64,000 nt of DNA, from assembly GCA_005784505.1 (NCBI GenBank), contig VCAZ01000001.1, forward strand, positions 7,738,097-7,802,096. Reading direction: 5' to 3'. This DNA comes from Bagarius yarrelli (taxonomy: Eukaryota; Chordata; Actinopteri; Siluriformes; Sisoridae). Both the position numbers and the translations under genes were made by a program. The notes under the pieces are model-generated. The model saw only the letters and a list, made by a program, of their open reading frames with translations. It was not told the origin of the DNA and ran no database searches. Shown here piece by piece: positions 13,149 to 24,777 of this stretch (the stretch's first letter is position 1; every line of letters starts with the position of its first letter).

Positions 13149-16100
13149 CTAGTCCGATTCTCGGCGCACCAATACAAAATTTCCAGAGGGGTCAGGAACA
13201 AACCATTTCTCCCAGAGATCAATGTGAGCACAGGGATAGTCCCAGGGTTTAAAGCGACCGTTCCAGTGAAGCAGCTGCGCCTCTTGGAGAACAGACTGGG
13301 GATAATGAGCATCGGGACTCCAACCTTAAGTGGGAAAAGGGGAAGTGAATAGTGGTTTAACAACAAATAGATATGGTTTAGTGCATCGATTACAATTCTA
13401 ACGATACAAAAAATCAATCGCATGTGTAAAATATCGGTATGCGGTACATTGTTGCCATTATAAATGTCATTAATTTTACGTGAATTTTCCCGCATTGGTT
13501 TTTTTTTTATTTAAATTATATTATAATTTAATTTTTTGTATAAATATATATATTTGTGTGTGTGTGTGTGTGTGTTCAGCGTAGTTTTTTAGAGGAAGTG
13601 AATATTACGCAGCACTGTGGTTTCTAAATAAAGAATAAAGTTGGGGTTTTTGAATTACCCAGGTGTCTGACGTGCCAGTTGGGGTCAATAGTTGTGTATT
13701 TGTTGTGGAAGACTATGAGCATTGGAGGAGTGGCTACACCGCCAGCCATTGCACTGCTGTACAGGTTTTTCCTTAAAAAAAAAGGAAGTGTTTAATAAGT
13801 CAGAGAAACAGGCGCAAGTTAAAATAATAAATGTAATTATATGTAAGTAAATAAATTCAATTGAAGATGTAAGTTTATATAAGGACAAAATCAACTATCA
13901 AGTAGATTTATTTTTTTTCTTAGAAATCAAAAGACCTTCATGTGTAAATGAGATGACTGATTGATGAACACGTCATTCTTCATTTGACATTTACACCATT
14001 TGGCAGACGTCCTTATTCAGGGCAACTTTCATTTATCTCTTTTATACAACTGAGCAATTGGGGGTTAAGGGCCTTGCTCTGGGCTCCGGCAGTGGGAACT
14101 AGGTGATGCTGGAAATTGAACCCCAATCTTCCAATTAGCAACACCTTAACCACTGCGCTACCACCTTCCCTTCATGATTACAGCAGCATCATATCCTGAT
14201 GTTCCCTTTTTTTAACAGTGTTCAATCCAAACATGCAGTAACACAAACTTTTGGGTTCTGGTGAAGGTGAACAAACAAATAAAATGAAATAAAAATTTTG
14301 ATCTCACTTAAAGTTCTCACTCATCCATTTCTCCAGCTGCACTGTGACCTTCTGCTTTTTCCACTCTTCAATATCAGCCACAAACACCCCGGGGTTAAAG
14401 GAGCAGTCACTGGGTTTAATCCCCAGCTCTCGGACTGCCTCCTTTCGATAGTCCAGGAAGCCCATGTAGGAGGTCTGGCAAAAAAATCATGTAAAAATTA
14501 TAATTGTGCAGGATTAGATTATATTTGTACAAGAAAAAAGCCTGGTAGAGTTTTGTGTGGCGGTCTACACACACACCTGCAGTACGTACTTGCATGCCTA
14601 CGCTGCGCACCATCTCGTGTGTAGCAGGCAGGTCACAGTCTGATGCAAATGCTGCTGCGTGTCCTGAGTGCAGCTTGATACTGTACAGCTCCTGGATATC
14701 TCCTGTGGGGGTTTTTACACACACTTGCCAAGTAACCAATTTGTACATCTAGATTCTTATCTAGTTTATTTATTGCTAATAAACTTAGCTGAACTGACTT
14801 TGGGGTAAATCACATGACTTATGGCAGTCGTACCTTGAACGATGACATCATCATCCAGATAAACGATCCTCTTATGATTGCTAATAGCGAGCAGGGGTAA
14901 GTAGAACCTTACAAAGTTCAGCTGAAACACACGCAAGATTCATCGTTATACATTGGTGACATTTATACATCAATAGCTGTGGATTATATATATATTTGTA
15001 CACACAAAACACAATGTGTCTGCGTCCTGCTAATTAGTCTACTTTTAATTTCTACTACAAATGATAAAAGAAATTTATGTACAGATTTATTACGCACACG
15101 TTGATATTTTAGATCTTTTTAATCACTGAGCGTGTATTTCAGATGTGTGAGTAAAGCAATCAGAAAAAGAAATAGCCGGAAATTAAAAAAGGGACGTGTT
15201 TTTATGTATATAATCGCCTGACACAAATGTTAGTAATAAATCTTACATCTTAGGAGTTAAAAGGAGCCAAAGCCTTTTATTAAGTGTGTGTATGCTGGGC
15301 CATAGCTAGAGTATTTGGAGCCCCCACCACCCTCCACCCATATTGTACAATAATATTGAGGCCCATGTGTAGTAAATAATAATAAAATTATTAAATACTT
15401 TTAAAAAAGTCCAGCAATTTTATAGTTTTTTTGATCAGACATTCATTAATCAAAAAGTAAAACAATCAGAAATTGACACAAATGTACTCAAATGTAAATA
15501 TATAGATATATAAATTGCATTAATTATAAGAGATAATTGTTTTTTCATTTTTAATTAAGATAATTTGGTATTGCATAATATATTTTAGAGCAAATAAATG
15601 TCTCCATCCATAAGCAGTGTTGTTTGGGATGCAGCAGCTCTGATGGCCTTTCTCTCCTTTTGTTTATATTACCCTGTATTATAATATTTTTTTAAATAGT
15701 TCAAATCAACTAATATTCAATTAATATTTCAATCAACTAGTCGTTCTCTTACTCTTCCACAGTTCATCTCTAACTTCAGCTGCCGCATCAACACTGATTG
15801 GCCCTATTTACGAGCTAGATATCTGCTTAAAGATGTTTGGTTTCATCAAATTGCACCTTATTGTGGTTTTTATTAAAATCTCGGTTATAGAATTAATATA
15901 AATATTAGAATTATTCACAGAAGCTTAACAGACGCTAATATATTCAATATACCTGCTGGATTTGTGTATAATTATCACCACCTTTCACTGAACTAGTGAT
16001 AGCCTTTTGTACGAACAGCATATCCACAAAAGTTTTTTCAACATCCTTTTTTAGCTCTTCCGTCTCTAATCACCTCCACACTTCGGGCAAGACCTTCCAC

Positions 16101-19100
16101 TAGATTGTTTTGTGCTTTGTGATTGTAAGGATTTGTTCATTCAGATACAAAAGTATTATTAAGATCAGACACTAATGTTGGATGTATTGTTCCAATTTAT
16201 CCCAAAAGTGTTCAGTGGTCTTCTACTCCAACCAGAACACAACGTGTCATTATGGAGCTCAGGGGTTATGTGAACAGGGCTATTGTCATGCTGAACCAGG
16301 GTTTGAGTTTCTTAGTTCCAGTAAAGGAATGATGTAATGCTATTTAGAAACTACCAAGTACAGCATGGAAGGCCAAATGATCACATTATGGAACAATCCC
16401 ACTATTTTTTTTTAGGAAGCAGTGCTTACAGGATGGAGGAGATCTGGTCTGGATGAATCTGGCTTCACTTTGCCTTTCAGCACCATTGGATTAAACTCCA
16501 GGATCTTATACTGGATCTGTTTCAGCTTGGTTTTCTTAATGTAATGTCTGCTTACAAAAGACAAAAAGAAGGCAGATATGTCATATGTAATTGCTTATTG
16601 CCACTGTTGCCACCAGGGGGCCCTCCAAAATACTGTACATGAAATGACAGGGTTTTTTGGGGGGGGGGGGGGGGGTATATATTATGTCAAAATACAATGA
16701 CAATATAATATTAAATATGATTTATTTAGCCACTTTTCAGTGCACCACATTAAGTATGCCACTTGCTGTAGTACTGCAAGCGGGGGGGTCGCTAGCAATT
16801 TTGTTCCCTATGAAAGAATGAAGTTGGGCCCCCTACCAAACCCATTCCACACTATTACAATACTGCTAGTGCAGTTACTACTACTAAAACATCTCGGGGC
16901 ACTCAAAGTGCATGGGCCTATAGCATCATCCTAATTTACCCAGACCCCAGTGGCACCCCTGCCTGCAATACTTAGCTGTTTTAAAGTAAACATGAAAGAG
17001 CAAATTAACATCTGTGGGTTTGCTATTATTAGAATAAAAAAATTGTAGAAGGGTAAAAACATTGGGCTGATGTAAGCAACACTTATTAAATTGATAATGG
17101 ATGTGTTAAGATTTCTGATGTGCGAATAAACAAGACTTGAAAATAATTAGTCTTATTGGCACTACCGAAGGGCCCCTAAAGGCTCAAGTCGGCTCTTGTC
17201 ATGTCTTACACTATGGACTGTATGATGTAACACACCTTGTCAGCTTAATAGAATCTCTTAAGGTCACTATGTAGAAGAACACACTGGCCCGCGTGTTGCT
17301 ATACACGCTATTGATTGTCGCCATGGCGGCACCGAGACGCTCTTCTGCTGCACAGATTACAACCGGTATGTCGGCCTTCGACTCAGATTCCTCGTCCACT
17401 GTTCGGTTCAGGGTCTTGTCGCTCCTGACCTCTGAAGCATAACAACCAATTTAAACAACAGACCGGAACTTCCTGTGTAATATTATTAGGTTTATTTGTA
17501 CCTGAATGCTTTTCAGGCTGATGTGTTCTAAGCATTTTGTTGTACAGAAATACCAAAACCATCAGGATGAGTAACATGGACAGACCTCGATTAACTGAAA
17601 CACACAGAAAACAACTCGGAGTCAGGCAGTGTGGCGCTCTGGTAAATCATCAACCAGGAAGATTGTGGGTCAGAAAAAAAACTCCCGAAGATGAAACCTT
17701 GAGAGGAAACAAAGTCAAAGCCAACAATGGTCCCAAATGAGAAGCAGAGGACTCGTTAAGCAGGACGAGGCTCCCTGTTCCACTGCAAAAACGAATTAGA
17801 ATTGATAAGGAAAAGAAACAGAGCTCAACATCTTAACTTGGTCTTTCAATTCCTTAGATCTCAATTTGATCAAGCATCTGTGAGATGTGCTGGAGACTTC
17901 CAGATACCACAGCACAATTTAAGATGTCTTGTGGAGTCCATACTTTGATGGGTCAGCGCTGTTTTGCATAGTGGATTTAAAGTGATGGCTGATCAGCGTT
18001 TATACAGACTGAATATACTACATTGCTGTTGGATTCTTGTTGAAGGTCTTGATCAGTTTTCTCATTTAAATGCATTTTTGTCTCCATAGTAACAGCATAA
18101 AGGGACATTAGTTTATAGATGCATTACATATTACTGTTTTTTTTACTGAATTACATGAAATTAAATGTAAATACTGTATAAATGGATAAAAAAGATAATG
18201 TGTTGTTCAATAATACATTTTTAAAAAGCACCAATTAGTGTGCTTGTTAACTAAGAAATAAAAAACTGGATGCGGTGATTGTAAAATAATCAACTTGAGT
18301 GTGGTAACAGTTTCTCTGCATTGCATCACCGCGTTATTAATGTATTTTGCTATAACAGCGTATCCTGCTATATCTAAATCTTTTTTAGGGAGTTTTTTTT
18401 TTTTTTTAAAGATGATGATGTTAAGCACAGACACCAGAGGTCACTAGAAAACAACTGATCCAGCAGCCTCCACAGTCCTGTTAACAATATTAACTCCATT
18501 TACAGTATGAGTACAATACACCGAAGGAAAGTTTTTAAAAGGTTTTTTTTTGTTAGAATGAAAAATAAAAAGAAAACAAATCATTAACTAAATCTTTATA
18601 ACTATTAGACCTGCCTTTAGAATTAGTTTTCTATTAAACATTATAATTTTAGGACAAAATGAGGTTATTCTTCGCCATAATCTCGCTTTAGTTTTCTTAA
18701 TCCTTGTTTATTGTATTTCTGCATTTTTATCATCAGTTTAGTTCACTGGGTGGTTTCTCTGTTAAACGTTGCTGAAAATAACAGAAATATAAAAGGAAAA
18801 AGGTGTCTTTTTAATGCTAAAACATTGGAACAAAAATGAAGTGTACATACTATGAGCAAAAATTTCTAAACACTTTATTAGCTCACCCACATAAGTGGGT
18901 CAGATTTCATGTATCCAGTATTGCTAGCACTGGGTCCAGAATGCTTGGATCATTACTATCAGCTGCTAAAAGTGAATCAGTGGAGGACGAATGACAAATT
19001 TGTCCATTTTTTGTTCAACCAGGCAATCATGGATATATAGCTAATGCAATATGATCTCCTTAATGCTTAACACTTTTCCAAATTTAACGTGACCGCCATA

Positions 19101-20284
19101 CAGAGCCCCCTGTTGCGAACCGCTGGTCTAGAATGTTTTTGTATGTTGTAGCATTAATTTATTCCTTTTCTAGAATTAAGAGACCCAAACAGTCACTAGC
19201 ATGACAATGGAAACATTTTTGTTAAGCACAGTCACTTTAAAATGCTATTTGAACAATATTGCTGTTTACTTGCACATTCCTGTTTTACCTGCACATTTTT
19301 ATAATCTGGTTGGGGCTATTTGAATGTTCTGTACATGTTTTGTTCTTTATTGTGTTTTTTTGCACTGTCTTTTGTAATGTTTGTATTGTTAATTGCACTG
19401 TCTGTTCTGCACTGTTTGCACCAGGTTGCACACATGCACTTTATGTTTGTTCTGTTCAGTAGCTCTTTGTTGTTTGTTGTCTGTGTAATTCTGTGTTTCT
19501 GTGTAGCACCAGGGGGTCCTGGAGAAACGTTGTTTCATTTCACTGTGTACTGCATCTGCTATATATGGTTAAAATGACAATAAAACTTCTTGAACTCGAA
19601 CTTGTACCAGTGTGCAAAACCCCTGAACTCCATAAAGAACTTTAAAAATCTTAAAACCTTTGGGATGAACTGGAACACTGACTGCACCACAGACCTCCTC
19701 ACCTCAAAATTAGAGTCTGATCTCACTAAATCTATTCTGGTTGCACAGTCCAAATTCCAGTGGAAAGCCTTTGCCGAAGTCTGGAGTTTATTATAGTAGT
19801 AAGAGTGGGATTAAATATGAAAGGATGTTTAAAAAACAGCTGGTAAGGTGTCCCAATACTTTTGAACATAGTGTATTTCTAACAAATGACTGTCTATAAC
19901 ATCATTACATTTGAAATTCAGTTAATCAAATCATATTAAAGGAACCTTTACTGTGAGTTGATGACTAATATTTTAGGAAACTACAGTGACATTTATGGTG
20001 ACTTTATTCATTTGGTTTAGTCCCAGTCCAGCACAGTATCTGATAGTGTTTGGGTTCTAACCCAGAACATCATCTCCTCAGGTAAACCTTATGTAATTGG
20101 ATAAGGTATGTCATTAACTTTCAATTTCAAGATCTGTCACGTGACACCGTTTACAAAGATACTAAAGTGTTTTAATCGTCATTTTGTGTAATCAACACTT
20201 CGTTTTGCTTTCCATTTTATAATGTGGCAGGAGTTCAACTATTTTTTAGATGGTTACCTCATTCATGTTGCAACAGCCAATACT

Positions 20285-20331
<47 letters not shown>

Positions 20332-20394
20332 CCAAGACTGGGATACATAAACACACAGAAAAATACGTTGCCAACAAAGACTAAAATACACATA

Positions 20395-20446
<52 letters not shown>

Positions 20447-20458
20447 CAACCAAGTTTG

Positions 20459-20511
<53 letters not shown>

Positions 20512-20536
20512 CAACCAAGTTTGAGATACAAACTCA

Positions 20537-20570
<34 letters not shown>

Positions 20571-21714
20571 GTGTCAGCCAAGACTGAGACACACACACAC
20601 ACACAGTGTCAGCCAATACTGAGACACACACACACACTGCCAAGACTGAGACACACACACACAAACGCACACACACACATACACGCACACACACACACAC
20701 ACACACAGTGCCAAAACTGAGATACATACAAACCAACACACACACACACACACACACAGCGCCAGTTCTGAGAGTAGTATTAGTATGTCAGGACACAGAA
20801 CGCTGGATCTCTTTTCTTTACCAGCTGTGTTTCTCTGTCTCATTTATGTCCCATATTCCACATGTTAAATTATTCCCGCTAAAGAAAAGCATCCCCACAG
20901 CATGATGTTTCCACCACCATGTTTCACAGTGGGGATGGTGTGTTCAGGGTAAGAAGTTGCATCCAGGCCAAAAAGTTCAACTTTTATTAAGTCTTTCAAC
21001 AATGGCTCTCTTCTGGTCACTTTTCCATAAAGGCCGGATTTGTGCAGTACACGACGGATAGTTCTTTTGTGGACAGATTTATCTATCTGAGCTGTGGATT
21101 TCTGCAGCTGCTCCAGAGTGACCATGGGCCTCTTGGCTGCTTCTCTGACCAGTGCTCTCCTTGCTCGGTCTGTTAGTTTAGATGGACGGCCATGTCTTGG
21201 TAGGTTTGCAATTGTGGCATCTTTTTTTTTTTGGATGACTGATTGAACAGTGCTCCTTGAGATGTTCAAAGCTTGTTTTTTTTATAACCAAACACTGCTT
21301 TAAACTTCTCAACAACTTTATCCCTGTGCTCAGGTGTTCAGTGTTTACGGTTGAATCAGAGTCTGTATAGGACACTCGAGTTCTTCCACTTCAACCAGAA
21401 CACAGCTTGTCTTCATGGAGCTTGGGGGTTTTGTGCAGAGGGGGTATAGTCATGCTGGAACAGTTTAATCGCTAGTAGGGTATTATTAAACTTCCGACCA
21501 TACATTAAATTCTGTTCTTTATTTGAAACTAAAATAATATTGTAAAACCATTAAAACATGATGTTTTAGAAAAATAATCCATCAAATCACCCCCCCCCCA
21601 TGTCACTGACTCTTCTCATCTTACAGTGCAACAAGAGTCCTACCAAATGCAGATAACTGAATAACGCGCATGCAGGGCAAAAAGCTGGTACTCACTTTTC
21701 CTCAACATGGCCAT
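13149..21714 (-). CDS. glt8d2: glt8d2, glycosyltransferase 8 domain-containing protein 2, 9 coding exons, complete
   Basis: A GT8-family type II membrane glycosyltransferase, presumably Golgi; acceptor not established. Exons on the minus strand: 21696-21714, 17502-17594, 17236-17431, 16430-16547, 14834-14921, 14590-14702, 14308-14474, 13659-13771, 13149-13324. All junctions are in phase; 360 residues (human 349). The first coding exon encodes only MAMLRK plus one base and is 4.1 kb from the next. The signal anchor follows at residues 8-24. The GT8 fold shows DIPVVICAAEERLGAAMAT, the metal-binding DxD in YLDDDVIV (about 165-167), GDIQELY, a CSFNPGVFVAD block and LHWNGRFKPWDYP near the C-terminus. 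Adjacency to hsp90b1 matches human 12q23 and separates it from paralogue glt8d1. Introns are repeat-rich, with Tc1, LINE and (CA)n in intron 1. Confidence 0.94.
13551..13575. repeat. short (TG)n microsatellite
   Basis: About a dozen TG dinucleotides in the last glt8d2 intron, preceded by an AT-rich run. Confidence 0.8.
13987..14172 (-). repeat. tRNA-derived SINE (AAATGTAA-tail family), minus orientation
   Basis: The plus strand reads from the tail 'atttacaccatttggcagacg' through 'gggttaagggccttgctc' to the head 'ccttaaccactgcgctacca', the reverse complement of TGGTAGCGCAGTGGTTAAGG. It lies in a glt8d2 intron. Confidence 0.75.
16130..16405. mobile_element. diverged Tc1-like MITE fragment
   Basis: Shares 'cactaatgttggatg', 'tatcccaaaagtgttcagtgg' and 'actccaaccagaacacaacg' with the MITE at 5292-5898. 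It lies inside glt8d2 intron 4. Confidence 0.5.
17820..18010 (+). pseudogene. Tc1/mariner transposase C-terminal relic
   Basis: One frame reads DLNLIKHL-stop-DVLE, a broken version of the PDLNPIEHLWDVL block that contains the last acidic residue of the Tc1 catalytic triad. The Trp codon has become a stop. Followed by a degenerate 3' stretch ('ccagataccacagcac', 'gtcttgtggagtcca'). It lies in glt8d2 intron 1. The C-terminal part only. Confidence 0.65.
18847..19876. mobile_element. Tc1-like MITE split by a LINE 3' end
   Basis: The left end 'tatgagcaaaaatttctaaa' and the right end 'cccaatacttttgaacatag' match the family ends seen at 5292-5898. The interior matches the MITE ('gaactggaacactgact', 'tggaaagcctttgccgaag') except for an inserted LINE tail at about 19250-19612. 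Confidence 0.55.
19250..19612 (+). mobile_element. LINE 3' end (L2/Maui-like)
   Basis: A T-rich 3'UTR ends in 'caccagggggtcctggagaa', 'gtttcatttcactgtgtact', 'aaaatgacaataaaacttc' and a short TTGAACTCGAACTTG tail, typical of 5'-truncated fish L2-clade LINE insertions. No ORF survives; the two cysteine-rich open frames here are 3'UTR artefacts. Confidence 0.65.
20288..20757. repeat. (CA)n array with interspersed 15-25 bp spacer units
   Basis: Long CA runs separated by about eight diverged copies of a spacer of the form GCCAAGACTGAGACAC or CCAACCAAGTTTGAAACAC. Hence a higher-order minisatellite, not a simple microsatellite. It sits in glt8d2 intron 1. Confidence 0.93.
20870..21375 (-). pseudogene. 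Tc1-like transposase with central deletion
   Basis: Reading on the minus strand, the helix-turn-helix part is present: HLKEHCSISHP, then NISRSTVQSVIQKKKDATIA with the typical GRPSKLTDRARRALVREAAKRP linker. After ...VTRREPLLKD the frame jumps straight to KVELFGLDATSYPEHTIPTV and KHGGGNIMLWGCFS. The segment holding the first catalytic Asp and its surroundings is lost, and the C-terminus is absent. A frameshift separates the first 30 residues from the rest. Non-functional. Confidence 0.8.
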
Positions 21715-21726
21715 TATTTTCCTCCT

Positions 21727-21732
21727 TCACAT
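21727..21732 (-). promoter_or_regulatory. start-stop upstream ORF (ATG TGA) in the glt8d2 leader
   Basis: The probable acceptor (CAG at 21735-21733) makes the glt8d2 second exon begin with ATGTGA, a minimal start-stop uORF twelve bases before the main ATG at 21714. Whether it is used depends on the unverified upstream exon. Confidence 0.4.
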
Positions 21733-22794
21733 CTGCACAGAGAACAGAAAATGTCAAAAATGACTTAAAGCTTTTCCTGTACACATTATAGCTTACATTA
21801 TAACTCAACTCACAGTCGTTTGTTTTTCTAAACCGCATGTGATGTTAGATAGATGTTGTTAGAGATCCACAGAGACATGTCCACAGTTCATCTTCACCAG
21901 ACCTTAAAGATGAGTCTCTCGAGTCTCTGCAAACATGTGGAACTGATTTCAAAGGGTCTCATGCCTCTTCCTTCCTGAAAGCGCTTTTCTGTGCAAATAG
22001 CCATTTAGTTTCACTCCCACCCTAACACACACTTTCTCTCCCTCTCTTACTCTCTCACTCTCACACACACTCTGTCTCTTTCTCTTCTCTAATCATCACT
22101 TTAAACTAATTTATTGAGGGGTTTTTTAAAACATATTTATTTATTTATTTATTTACTCACTGCTTTTCATGATACGTTACTTGTGTAAATAAAGTTGTGT
22201 AAAAAGTAAAAAAAAAAGTCACACACTTTCTCTCTCCCTTTCTTTCTTTCTTTCTCTCTCTTTCTCTCTCTCTTTCTCTCTCTTTTATTCTCTGTCTGCC
22301 TCTGTGTCTCGACAGCCAGCTTATCTGCAGCGCGATGTTTTAGAGAAACAGACAGCAGTTTTCAGAAAGCTATGTGAGGGCGTGACAAAAAAAGGTTAAT
22401 GTCTGCCATTCCATGAGACAAAGATTTACAATAAACTTCCTATGTACCAACTTTTTTTTCAAAAACTCCACCAACATGCAGTCTATTCTTCTCAAGAGGT
22501 GGGACGGATCTCTAAAATGTACCCCAGGCTATATAGAGTTCCTTATGAGCACATGCACAGATACCTTTGCACATTTATTTAAAAAAAAGCATCGTCAAAC
22601 CATCTACTGTCATTCGAAAATGTCAAAGAGGTTCTAAAGAAAAGAAAGGAATCCAAGACAAAGTAAATTATATTAAAACTTTACCAACTTTAGACATTTT
22701 TATTTATTCATTTATTTTCTATACCGGCGTATTTCCTAATTCCCTATTCTGCTGGAGTCTCTGAAAGGGCAAAAGGAAGGAGGGGTACACCCTG

Positions 22795-22942
22795 GACAGG
22801 CCGCCAGTCCATCACAGGGCCTCACACACACACACACACACTTACTCTTATGGGCAATTTAGAATCACCAATCAACCTAACACACACGTGTTTGAACTGT
22901 AGAAGGAAACCGGAGAACCCAGAGTAAACCCACGCAAGCATT
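22795..22942 (-). repeat. tRNA-derived SINE, tail half, split by LINE insertion
   Basis: The plus strand reads 'gccgccagtccatcacaggg', then 'gcaatttagaatcaccaatc' and 'ggaaaccggagaacccagag', the body of the common fish repeat also seen in plus orientation at 25733-26035. The head half resumes at about 23722-23835. Confidence 0.75.
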
Positions 22943-23721
22943 TACATTTACATTTGGAGCATTTAGCAGACGCTCTTGTCCAGGCAGAGCGACGTACAAG
23001 AAGTGTGCTTTAAGTCACATCAAAAACATCATCTCAATGTGCTGATAATAGATCACAAAAAGTTGCAACAACAAAAAACCTGTTGAATAGAGTAAGGGTG
23101 TTTTTTTTTTTTTGTTTTTTTTTTTTAGATGTCAAGAGCAAGGTATTTTAGAAAAAGATGGGTTTTCAAACGCCTCTTGAAGCTAGCTAGTGACTCTGCT
23201 GTTCTGACATTGATGGGAAGTTTCATTCCACCATCTTGGTGCCAGAACAGAGAAAAGTCTTGAGGCAGACCTACCTCGTGTCCTAGGGGGGTGGTGGAAC
23301 AAGCCGAGCAGTGCTTGTGGATCTGAGAGAGCGTGGTGGAATGCGTGGAGTGATAAGTGATTGTAGGTAGGAGGGTGCAGCTCCGTTTCTGGCTTTGTAG
23401 GCAAGCGTCAGAGTTTTGAATCTGATGCGCGCAGCTGTTGGGAGCCAATGGAGGGAGTGCAGCAGTGGAGTGGTGTGTGTGGTGTGTGAAAACTTTGGTA
23501 GGTTGAAAACAACACGTGCAGCTGCATTCTGAATCATCTGCAGAGGGCGAATAGCACTCAGAGGTAGGCCAGCCAGGAGCGAGAGTTGCAGTAGTCTAGT
23601 TTAGAAATTACAAGAGACTGCACAAGCAACTGGGTGGCCTGAGTGGTTAAGAAAGGTCGAACCCTCCGGATGTTATGCAGGATAAAACCTGCAGGAACGT
23701 GTTATGTTTGCATGTTCTCCC
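22943..23721 (-). mobile_element. L2-clade LINE, 5'-truncated, inserted into a SINE
   Basis: On the minus strand, broken frames spell the C-terminal end of a non-LTR reverse transcriptase ORF: IQNAAARVVFNLPKFSHTT, LHSLHWLPTAARIRFKTLTL, FSLFWHQDGGMKLPINVRTA and FKRRLKTHLFLKYLALD. A 3'UTR follows whose end is 'acgtcgctctgcctggacaa', 'gagcgtctgctaaatgctcc' and an AAATGTAAATG tail. Frameshifts show it is dead. CAAGCA flanks both sides as a likely target-site duplication (22936-22941 and 23721-23726). Confidence 0.8.
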
Positions 23722-23743
23722 AAGCACAGGGAGAACATGCAAA
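23707..23743. repeat. perfect 15-bp inverted repeat at the LINE/SINE junction
   Basis: TTTGCATGTTCTCCC (23707-23721) and GGGAGAACATGCAAA (23729-23743) around a 7-base loop. The right arm is native SINE sequence; the left arm is an inverted copy of it at the 5' end of the LINE insertion. Confidence 0.85.
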
Positions 23744-23835
23744 CTCCACACAGAAAGACCCCTGCACAGGAATCAAACCCACCCCTTTTTGCTGTGATGC
23801 AACAGTGCTAACCACTAAACCACCATGCTGGCCAA
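23722..23835 (-). repeat. tRNA-derived SINE, head half, continuation of 22795-22942
   Basis: The plus strand reads 'gagaacatgcaaactccaca', 'aatcaaacccacc' (reverse of the B-box region) and 'gtgctaaccactaaaccacc' (reverse of the A-box GGTTTAGTGGTTAGCAC). Confidence 0.75.
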
Positions 23836-24555
23836 CTTAAGATATTTAAGCTGAATATACAGTTTAAGACAAAATTATTAGCCCCCTCTGAATTTTTTAA
23901 TTTTTTTTCTAAGTGATGTTAAACAGAGCGAGTAAAATAAATTTAAAAAAATTCCAAGGTGAATATTATTATCCCTACTATGAAATTATTTGTTTGACTG
24001 GCTACAGAACAAAACACTTTTGTCCAATAACTTGCCTAGTTAAACCTTTAAATTACACTTTAATCGAAGGATTAGTATCTCGAAAAGCAACTAGTAAAAT
24101 AATATGTCATTACTGTCATTACGGCAAAGACAAAAGTCTTTTTTTAGACTCGAGAAAAAGAATTGTTAATGCTCACAAAGAAGAAGGAAATGCACATTGA
24201 CACAAGTGTCAAACGCTGTCGTGGGAAGGTTTATCATGACGTTCCCACACAGCGGAAAACATACTGTAAATCTGTGATGAAGGAAAAAGTTAGAGGTGAA
24301 TGTATGTAGGATACAATAGTAAAAGTGTGTAACGGTGCTGTTGTGCTGCCTGTTAAAAAGGCACTTTATTTGTTTCAAAAGTCCAACATTTCCCAATTCT
24401 CTGAGCCACACCTCATAAGTACAGACTTCCACTGTTCCAATGTTAAAGAAATGACTAGTTAATCTACTCACTGCAACACCAGAACAGCAGTACTGAGGGA
24501 TCTGATTAAATAAATAGCTTTGAGAATGGTTAAAGAGTTCATTAGGACACTGAAG

Positions 24556-24735
24556 ACATTGACATTTGGCAGAAGTCCTTATTCAGACCGTTTTACATTT
24601 ATTTTATTTATACAACTTAAGCAATCAGGGGTTAAGGGCCTTACTCAGGGGTCCTGCAGTGGCGGTGTTGGGAATCAAACCCTGATCTTCCAATTAGCAC
24701 CCCAACAGTTTAACCACTGCGCTATCACTTCTCTA
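24556..24735 (-). repeat. tRNA-derived SINE (AAATGTAA-tail family), minus orientation
   Basis: Tail 'cattgacatttggcagaagt', body 'gggttaagggccttactcag', B-box complement 'gggaatcaaaccctgatctt', head complement 'tttaaccactgcgctatca'. Confidence 0.75.
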
Positions 24736-24777
24736 TGGGAACAAATGTTCTTAAACATTGAGCATTTTATACAAATG

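Noticed and set aside
19259..19577. Cys/Phe/Leu-rich hydrophobic frames resembling membrane proteins
   Set aside because: They fall in the T-rich 3'UTR of a LINE ending in GACAATAAAAC.
20263..20905. Cys/Val-rich and Thr/His-rich open frames of 84-164 codons on both strands
   Set aside because: They are translations of the (CA)n array; any frame through CA/TG dinucleotides stays open.
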